A stretch of 38,015 nucleotides of DNA. Source: Peptoniphilus_E sp964345555 (GTDB lineage: Bacteria; Bacillota; Clostridia; Tissierellales; Peptoniphilaceae). Both the position numbers and the translations under genes were made by a program. Where the stretch lies: positions 1-38,015 of the forward strand of contig CAYFRD010000015.1 in the NCBI GenBank assembly GCA_964345555.1, in the 5' to 3' direction. The notes beneath the pieces are model-generated. The model had not been told where the DNA came from. It saw only the letters and a list, made by a program, of their open reading frames with translations, and did not search any database. Numbering within the stretch: position 1 is the stretch's first letter; every line of letters starts with the position of its first letter. Below, one piece after another: positions 33,116 to 38,015 of the stretch.

Positions 33116-33165
33116 AACACACCTCTTATACTTTATCTTATAAACATTCTAAAATTATTCTATCA

Positions 33166-33180
33166 CTAATTTTAAATTAG
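33166..33180. promoter_or_regulatory. Palindrome upstream of rnfC, possible operator
   Basis: CTAATTT and AAATTAG form perfect 7-bp arms around one T, about 50 bases before the rnfC start. It does not match the Rex consensus. No convincing promoter pair was found nearby. Confidence 0.35.
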
Positions 33181-33274
33181 CGCTATTAAATATTGCTATA
33201 TTAGATAAATTTTTAATAATAATATTTTGTGATGACATTATATGAGTTTTTTAAGCAAAATGAAAACCCCATAT

Positions 33275-33308
33275 TTATAAAAGACAAGTTATTTAAATAC
33301 TTGTCTTT
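33275..33308 (-). terminator. Terminator of the phosphoesterase gene
   Basis: Arms 33299-33307 and 33281-33289 form a perfect 9-bp stem with a 9-base loop, followed on the minus strand by TTTTA. It starts about 40 bases after the stop codon at 33346. Confidence 0.7.
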
Positions 33309-33345
33309 GTTAATTAAAATTATCCGGTTATAATTCCCTTGCATC

Positions 33346-34857
33346 TCAGTATTTTATTTTAAAGTTGACTTCTCCATCATAGGTGAATTTGTTTTCCGGA
33401 AGATTTTCGAGAAATACCTCCGCCAATTTTCTAATGGTACCGTGATTTGCAAATCCCTTTTGAATATATTGAGATGATGCCAATTGCTTGAATTTTTTGT
33501 TTTTGAGAGGCCCCATATCAGACATCAGATAGTTCATCCTGTATTCGTTCATCCCTATTATTAGTTTGTCCTCTTCTGCAATATCACTGCCGTCCAATCT
33601 CTTTAAACAGGTAATTCTGTTCTCCTTTGTGTAGTCCAAGATATATTTGATATTTCCAAATATGTCAAAGGTCTTGTACTTGAAGTTTTGTCTTTTGGGA
33701 TTTTTCTTCAGTTTACCTTCTTCATATATATAATATCTGCTGCTCCAGTTTATGTATTCTCTCAAATCAGATCCGGTGATTTCATAAAGGCTGACTTCTC
33801 CGCCGGAATAGGTGTAAAATCTTGCAATGTCGGATCTTCTCAAAAATCCGTTTTTCATGTGAGTATCTGGAGAATCTATTTGAAATGCAACCACATCTGC
33901 AGGATAGTAAAAGAGCATTATGTCGGTGAGCAAATGAACCAATGGACCGTCTTCCATGTCATAGTTGTAATCACCCTCAACATTGTCGGCAAATCCTAAA
34001 ATTTTGTTGGTAAATTCAAGAATTTCTCTGTGGTAAGGTTCGTAAATATCAATGATGTTCTCATCAGGTGAATAGTTGCAGGATTTGATGAGTTTTGAAT
34101 TTAGGGTATTTAATTTCCCTTTTTCAAAATCAAGCTCCAACTTTATAAGTCCTCTGCCGTAGGCAGGCGGTTGTGCTATCAATATGCCTTCATGATAGTA
34201 GCTTTCAAAACCGTCATGAGTGTGCCCCGATATGACTGCATCTAAATGTTTTTTGTTTTTCATTGAATCTATAATTGAAAGTATGCCTGCATGAGCGACT
34301 CCGTTTTCATCTCCTAATCCCAAGTGAAACAAACCTATTATTGCATGAACGTCGTCGTGAATTTCATCTATTATTGAATCTAAAGCTTCTACGGGATCGA
34401 TGATCTTAAAATCACCCAACTGCTGCGCTTCAAATTCGTTTACAAGTAGAGTTTCAATACCTATAAAAGCAATTTTAATTCCACTTCTTTCTATTACCTT
34501 GTATGGTGTGAAATTACCGTTGGAGTTGGCGAGCAATGTGGTTCCCTTGAAATTATTCATCAACCTGTATATGTTGTCCAGTCCGTAATTGAATTCGTGA
34601 TTTCCCAAATTCCAAAGATCATAACCCATGTAATTCATTACTTCCACTGCCGGATGTCTGTCGTAGTAGACGAATTTCTCGATGAAATTGCCCTTTATCA
34701 TGTCGCCGTTATCAACTAAAATAGAATTCTCGTCCTTTAGCTCATTGTAGGCACTGTATAAATTAGCTATGGAGTTGTATGTATGGCAGTCCGTTCCGTA
34801 ATTATAGGGAATGATTCTGCCGTGTATATCAGCTGTTGCAAAAATGTTTATTTTCAT
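33346..34857 (-). CDS. 5'-nucleotidase/cyclic phosphodiesterase family metallophosphatase
   Basis: The 503-residue protein has an N-terminal calcineurin-like domain with D10-x-H12, D49/D52 in VDNGD, GNHE at 85-88 and GHTH near residue 214, so the two-metal site is complete. A C-terminal 5'-nucleotidase domain binds the nucleotide. There is no signal peptide, unlike most UshA/YfkN relatives, so it probably acts in the cytoplasm. The ATG at 34857 has GAGG five bases upstream; the GTG at 34863 is too close to it. It is transcribed alone, divergent from the plus-strand operon. Confidence 0.87.
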   Translation of the reverse strand: MKINIFATADIHGRIIPYNYGTDCHTYNSIANLYSAYNELKDENSILVDNGDMIKGNFIEKFVYYDRHPAVEVMNYMGYDLWNLGNHEFNYGLDNIYRLMNNFKGTTLLANSNGNFTPYKVIERSGIKIAFIGIETLLVNEFEAQQLGDFKIIDPVEALDSIIDEIHDDVHAIIGLFHLGLGDENGVAHAGILSIIDSMKNKKHLDAVISGHTHDGFESYYHEGILIAQPPAYGRGLIKLELDFEKGKLNTLNSKLIKSCNYSPDENIIDIYEPYHREILEFTNKILGFADNVEGDYNYDMEDGPLVHLLTDIMLFYYPADVVAFQIDSPDTHMKNGFLRRSDIARFYTYSGGEVSLYEITGSDLREYINWSSRYYIYEEGKLKKNPKRQNFKYKTFDIFGNIKYILDYTKENRITCLKRLDGSDIAEEDKLIIGMNEYRMNYLMSDMGPLKNKKFKQLASSQYIQKGFANHGTIRKLAEVFLENLPENKFTYDGEVNFKIKY

Positions 34858-34892
34858 ATGCACCTCGTGAATTTAATTTATCATATAAATGG

Positions 34893-34921
34893 AATAAAAT
34901 AAAGGTGTATAATTATGTAAA
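34893..34921 (-). promoter_or_regulatory. Possible promoter of the phosphoesterase gene
   Basis: On the minus strand TTTACA (34916-34921) and TTTATT (34893-34898) are spaced by 17 bases. It overlaps the -10 of the divergent gene. Confidence 0.35.
34908..34913 (+). promoter_or_regulatory. Probable -10 of the plus-strand operon
   Basis: A perfect TATAAT lies about 67 bases before the first plus-strand start codon. No good -35 is visible at 16-18 bases. Confidence 0.4.
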
Positions 34922-34979
34922 GTATGTTAGTATCAAGGTTAAGAGACAGTATACAGAGTTTGAATTCGAGGACGTTAAA

Positions 34980-35522
34980 ATGTTTAAAAAAAAGAAAAAA
35001 ACCTGCATATATGAAATTATTTTAGAAAGTGAAAAAAACAACTCCCTTGATGAATTGATTTTTTACAAAGTGGAAAATGCAGATGAAGACATAGGCGATT
35101 TAATAAAGGCCTTTGAGGATTTTTATGACAGGGATAGGCAGTCAATTGTGGAATTTGACAGCTATTTTACAAACCACAGAGCTGATCGCATAATGGACAA
35201 ATTTTTAAATTATCTATACAATATCGAAATCTTCAACGAACAAAAACTCGTGGGACTTTCGATTTTGCTTATGAGAAATACGCAAAGCCAAGAATGTGTC
35301 AAGTTTGGCATTATGTTAAGTCAGTTTTATTCATTGATTAATGTCAGAGGTGCATTGAAGATAATAGTGGATTTGGCAATACATGAAGAATTCAGCGAAT
35401 ATTCTTTTAAAGCTATAAAAAATCTGCAAATATATCCCGTTTTGAGGGACAATATACTGAGAAGATCAGGAGAAGAAGTACATAGAATAGAGGAGCGAAT
35501 AAATGAAATTAGGAAGAAATAA
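34980..35522 (+). CDS. Unrecognised helical protein before cvfB
   Basis: The 180-residue protein begins MFKKKKKTC and appears almost wholly helical, with HEAT/ARM-like helix pairs in the second half; no catalytic motif, membrane helix or signal peptide is seen. I chose ATG 34980 because GAGG lies eight bases upstream; an upstream in-frame start would add 48 residues reaching back into the divergent gene. It overlaps cvfB by 20 bases, so the two are probably translated together. A role in RNA or ribosome binding is a guess from the basic N-terminus and neighbours. Confidence 0.7.
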   Translation: MFKKKKKTCIYEIILESEKNNSLDELIFYKVENADEDIGDLIKAFEDFYDRDRQSIVEFDSYFTNHRADRIMDKFLNYLYNIEIFNEQKLVGLSILLMRNTQSQECVKFGIMLSQFYSLINVRGALKIIVDLAIHEEFSEYSFKAIKNLQIYPVLRDNILRRSGEEVHRIEERINEIRKK

Positions 35523-36318
35523 CTTGAAAGTCGCAAGTATCGCAAAGGGTAAGATAATGCTCACCGACGGCAAAGAAGAGATAAAATTGACGGACAAAAA
35601 GGAAAATTTAAAATTAAATGAAGAAGTTAGCGTATTTGTTTATGACGATCCCAAGGGTGAAAGAGTCGCCACCACTAAAAACCCCCTTATTGAAGTGGGA
35701 CAGGTCAAGAACTTAAAAATCGTCGACAAAACCAAGTACGGCTACTTCGTGGACATAGGACTGGACAAGGACATATTCCTACCCTTTCAAAAGAGAAAAG
35801 GCAGAATAAATGTGGGTGAACACTACCTAATGCAACTCTATATAGACAGATCCGACAGGCTTTGCGTCAGCATGGACATCAAGGACAAACTGAAGCTTAA
35901 CGACTCCTTTGAAGTCAACGATACAGTTTCGGGAACCATTTACGAAATTGACGACAGAGGTGCAAAAGTCGCCATAAACGATATGTACGACGGATTAATT
36001 CTAAAAGAGGAACTCAAAGGCATCTACAGAGTGGGCGACAAAGTCGATGCACGTGTCCAACGAATTTTGAGAAACGGCATGATCACACTGACCATAAGAC
36101 AAAAATCCTACAAACAAATGCACAATGATGCAGATATGCTCCTTGAATTGTTGAAAGAACACAAAGGCGTTCTACCCTTGGGCGACAAATCCGACCCGGA
36201 GAAGATAAAAAAAATTACAGGACTTTCAAAAAAAGCATTTAAAAGAGCCGAAGGTGCCTTATATAAGGAAGAACTCGTTGAACTGTATCCCGAAAAAATA
36301 GTACTGAAGAAAAAATGA
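35503..36318 (+). CDS. cvfB: CvfB-family S1 RNA-binding protein
   Basis: The 271-residue protein has tandem S1-type OB domains (KIVDKTKYGYFVDIGLDKDIFLP near residue 73, TVSGTIYEIDDRGAKVAI near residue 143) and a C-terminal winged helix (KKITGLSKKAFKRAEGALYKE). This is the CvfB/YitL layout; in Staphylococcus CvfB binds RNA and affects virulence gene expression. AGGAG precedes the ATG. It overlaps rlmD by 4 bases. Confidence 0.9.
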   Translation: MKLGRNNLKVASIAKGKIMLTDGKEEIKLTDKKENLKLNEEVSVFVYDDPKGERVATTKNPLIEVGQVKNLKIVDKTKYGYFVDIGLDKDIFLPFQKRKGRINVGEHYLMQLYIDRSDRLCVSMDIKDKLKLNDSFEVNDTVSGTIYEIDDRGAKVAINDMYDGLILKEELKGIYRVGDKVDARVQRILRNGMITLTIRQKSYKQMHNDADMLLELLKEHKGVLPLGDKSDPEKIKKITGLSKKAFKRAEGALYKEELVELYPEKIVLKKK

Positions 36319-37580
36319 AACTGGAAATAAAAGATTTTGATTACAAGGGCAGAGGTGTAGCCAAAAAAGACGAAAGAATTTACTTCGTCGAGGGAGCTGT
36401 AATAGGTGATACCATCGAAGCCGCCCTCACCTACAAAAAGAAAAAATTCACCCTCGCACAAACACAAAGCATTTTAAATAAGTCAAAACACAGAATAACT
36501 CCCAAATGCCCCTACTTCGGAAACTGTGGCGGTTGTGATTTTTTAAATTACAAATATTCGGAACAGTTGAAATGGAAGGCAAATAAAGTAAATCAGGACT
36601 ATAAGAGAATTGGCAGTCTCGATCTCCAAGTAGAAAAAATCTACGGCATGGAAAACCCCTACGGTTACAGAAACAATATTCAACTGAAAATAAAAGAAGG
36701 CAAATTGGGATATTTTTCTAAAAACTCAAAGGATCTTGTACCTATAAAGTACTGCCCCATAACAGAAGATGAAATAAACAAAGCCATCGGCATTTTATCC
36801 TGTTGGAAGGGACTTTCCTCCTGCTACGAAGTAATTCTAAGACAAAATTACAAAAATCAGCTGAGCATAGTCCTCGTTACCAAAGACAGAGCCAAGTACA
36901 CAAACAACTTATTACAAGAATTACTGGAATTAAATCTTCACTCCCTCTTTGAAAACATAAATACCGGCAAACTAAGATTCGGAGAAAAATTCAACAAAAT
37001 CTACGGCGAAGATTACCTCGTGGACAAGCTTTTGGACTTTGAATTTAAACTGTCCCCCTCATCATTCTTCCAAGTGAACAGAGCACAAGCCGAAAAACTC
37101 TATAAACTTGCACTGAACTGGTTGGACATAAACGAAAAAGATCGCATTTTGGATCTATATTGCGGTGTTGGAACCATATCGTTAAACGCCGCAAATAAAG
37201 CCAAGGAAGTCTACGGAGTTGAAATTTCAGAGCAGGCTGTTGAAAATGCAAGAGCAAACGCAGCAGAAAATAAAATCGCAAATACCTACTTTGCAGCAGG
37301 CAAATCGGAAGACATAATAGAAAAACTCATAAAAGAAGAAAAATTTATTCCCGACAAGATAATATTAGACCCGCCACGAGCAGGACTGGACAGCTCGTTA
37401 ATAGAAGTATTAAACAAACTGAAAGTCCAAAAAATATCATACATCTCCTGCAATCCATCAACCCAAGCACGAGACTTAAAACTTTTAAGCCAAATGTACA
37501 AAATAGAAAAATCCTACGCCGTTGATATGTTCTGCCACAGTGCTCACGTTGAGACAGTGGCTTTGCTTACGAGAGCGTAG
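36315..37580 (+). CDS. rlmD: RlmD-type 23S rRNA (uracil-5-)-methyltransferase
   Basis: The 421-residue protein has an N-terminal TRAM domain, a [4Fe-4S] site (C65, C71, C74 in CPYFGNCGGC, with C148 as probable fourth ligand), SAM motif LDLYCGVGTISL near 280-291, DPPRAGLD near 353-360, and catalytic Cys380 in SYISCNPST. Family members methylate uridine in 23S rRNA or tRNA; RlmD, RlmCD and TrmA-like members are hard to tell apart by eye. The last codons form one arm of a hairpin that spans the stop. Confidence 0.88.
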   Translation: MKLEIKDFDYKGRGVAKKDERIYFVEGAVIGDTIEAALTYKKKKFTLAQTQSILNKSKHRITPKCPYFGNCGGCDFLNYKYSEQLKWKANKVNQDYKRIGSLDLQVEKIYGMENPYGYRNNIQLKIKEGKLGYFSKNSKDLVPIKYCPITEDEINKAIGILSCWKGLSSCYEVILRQNYKNQLSIVLVTKDRAKYTNNLLQELLELNLHSLFENINTGKLRFGEKFNKIYGEDYLVDKLLDFEFKLSPSSFFQVNRAQAEKLYKLALNWLDINEKDRILDLYCGVGTISLNAANKAKEVYGVEISEQAVENARANAAENKIANTYFAAGKSEDIIEKLIKEEKFIPDKIILDPPRAGLDSSLIEVLNKLKVQKISYISCNPSTQARDLKLLSQMYKIEKSYAVDMFCHSAHVETVALLTRA

Positions 37581-37594
37581 CGAAGCGTAAGCAA
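37563..37594. repeat. Hairpin spanning the rlmD stop codon
   Basis: TTGCTTACG (37563-37571) pairs perfectly with CGTAAGCAA (37586-37594) over 9 bp with a 14-base loop containing the TAG stop. No T-run follows, so it is not a standard terminator; it could protect the mRNA end or affect translation termination. Confidence 0.55.
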
Positions 37595-37625
37595 TTAGCA
37601 CTGTCCATGTCAGGCTTGCCCGTAG

Positions 37626-37644
37626 GGGACAGCATTGCTGTCCC
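37626..37644. repeat. REP-like hairpin and short tandem repeat after rlmD
   Basis: GGGACAGC and GCTGTCCC form a perfect 8-bp stem with a 3-base loop. About 30 bases further right, TCCCCAGT occurs twice in tandem at nine-base spacing. The rest of 37581-37777 holds no gene that I can support. The GC-rich hairpin resembles REP-type elements of Firmicutes. Confidence 0.45.
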
Positions 37645-37777
37645 GTCATTGTCTTATGAGAAATTAAGTCCCGTCCCCAGTATCCCCAGTCTATGTGAAT
37701 TCTATAAGTATGTATAGGGGTGATGGGAATTGCTTAATTTAAGGTAATTAGTATCTTTCCCAGTATCTTTGATGAAT

Positions 37778-38015
37778 CTATAAATTACTTTCAATTGCCT
37801 TAACTGGGCAAACCTTTACTGCTTCATTAAGTTTTTCATTATTTACTGTATCTTCATCATAATCCTTAACAAAAGCTATTTTCCCATCCATTTTAAATAC
37901 TTCAGGGTAAGTTTTAACACATATGCTACATCCAATACAAGCCTTTTTATTAATTTCTATACCAACTTTTACTTCTTCCTTATTCGGAATATCTTCATCT
38001 TTTATTATTTTATCA
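37778..38015 (-). CDS. Partial ferredoxin-domain protein, N-terminus beyond the window
   Basis: The last 78 residues are visible, reading leftwards to a TAG stop. They contain one [4Fe-4S] site: CIGCSICVKTYPEVF supplies three cysteines and VCPVKAIE the fourth, which is the single-cluster ferredoxin pattern. There is no start codon before the cluster within the visible part, and about 20 residues precede the domain. The protein is therefore either a longer ferredoxin or a larger protein with a C-terminal ferredoxin domain. Confidence 0.8.
   Translation of the reverse strand, partial: DKIIKDEDIPNKEEVKVGIEINKKACIGCSICVKTYPEVFKMDGKIAFVKDYDEDTVNNEKLNEAVKVCPVKAIESNL

Noticed and set aside
33116..33165. 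TTTAGA-17-TATAAG as a promoter for rnfC
   Set aside because: The -10 would lie only nine bases before the start codon, leaving no room for a leader with a ribosome site.
33166..33180. Rex operator upstream of rnfC
   Set aside because: The palindrome CTAATTTTAAATTAG lacks the TTGTTA-type arms of Rex sites.
34895..34922. Possible dif site near the divergent promoters
   Set aside because: Only the right arm (TTATGTAAAGT) resembles the Firmicute dif consensus; the left arm does not match, and the segment is better explained by the -10 box TATAAT.
1..38015. Apparent change of G/C strand bias between left and right parts, hinting at a replication terminus
   Set aside because: Hand counts in sample lines were inconsistent: some left-side lines were C-rich. 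A cumulative skew calculation would be needed.

Overview
The window looks like a chromosomal segment of a low-GC, anaerobic, non-sporulating Firmicute. The best guess is a Gram-positive anaerobic coccus of the Tissierellia/Peptoniphilaceae type. Reasons: AT-rich Clostridia-like genes with strong AGGAGG ribosome sites and frequent TTG starts, a complete Rnf complex, an IspH-ribosomal-protein-S1 fusion, and two classical Firmicute gene neighbourhoods from which the sporulation genes and the rod-shape/division genes are absent. The genus assignment is inference. I see no rRNA, tRNA, CRISPR array, prophage or intact insertion sequence.

Layout: nearly everything from 0 to 34.9 kb is on the minus strand, so transcription runs right to left; the last 3 kb is on the plus strand. 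(1) 10-1341 is a DUF4143-type AAA ATPase with three helically phased repeats in its promoter region. (2) 1631-3264 is an ACT-domain/UPF0210 pair. (3) 3397-6686 is the cmk-plsC-ispH/S1 operon, with a strong promoter and a terminator-like hairpin just before the cmk ribosome site. (4) 6825-19624 is a tightly packed 16-gene housekeeping operon starting from a near-consensus promoter: asp23/gls24, nusB, xseA, xseB, ispA, tlyA, recN, nudF, pnp, pdp, a site-2 protease, scpA, scpB, rluB, mnmM and a BaiN-like flavoprotein. (5) 19757-20685 is efp plus an acidic Cys-tailed protein. (6) 20746-27849 is one overlapping gene string: an EetA-like NusG-II protein, a Gx/EetB-like membrane protein, maf, radC, a short RNase E/G, an SGNH hydrolase, a PilO-like protein and four pilin-like proteins. 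(7) 28109-33115 is rnfCDGEAB. (8) 33346-34857 is a 5'-nucleotidase-family phosphoesterase. (9) 34980-37580 on the plus strand holds an unrecognised protein, cvfB and rlmD. (10) A partial ferredoxin-domain protein runs off the right edge.

How the genes work together: the Rnf complex couples ferredoxin oxidation to an ion gradient, and the adjacent EetA/EetB-like pair suggests a second membrane redox function. The large operon joins RNA maturation (NusB, TlyA, RluB, MnmM), DNA repair and chromosome organisation (RecN, XseAB, ScpAB) and nucleoside salvage (Pnp, Pdp, NudF). The observations most worth a second look are: the orphan minor-pilin cluster without assembly ATPase or peptidase; the IspH-S1 fusion with an internal ribosome site at the domain junction; the RnfG flavinylation motif lacking its usual Asp; the short RNase E/G with Asn at a usual catalytic Asp; the cluster of four stem-loops behind rnfB; and the phased repeats at the DUF4143 ATPase promoter.
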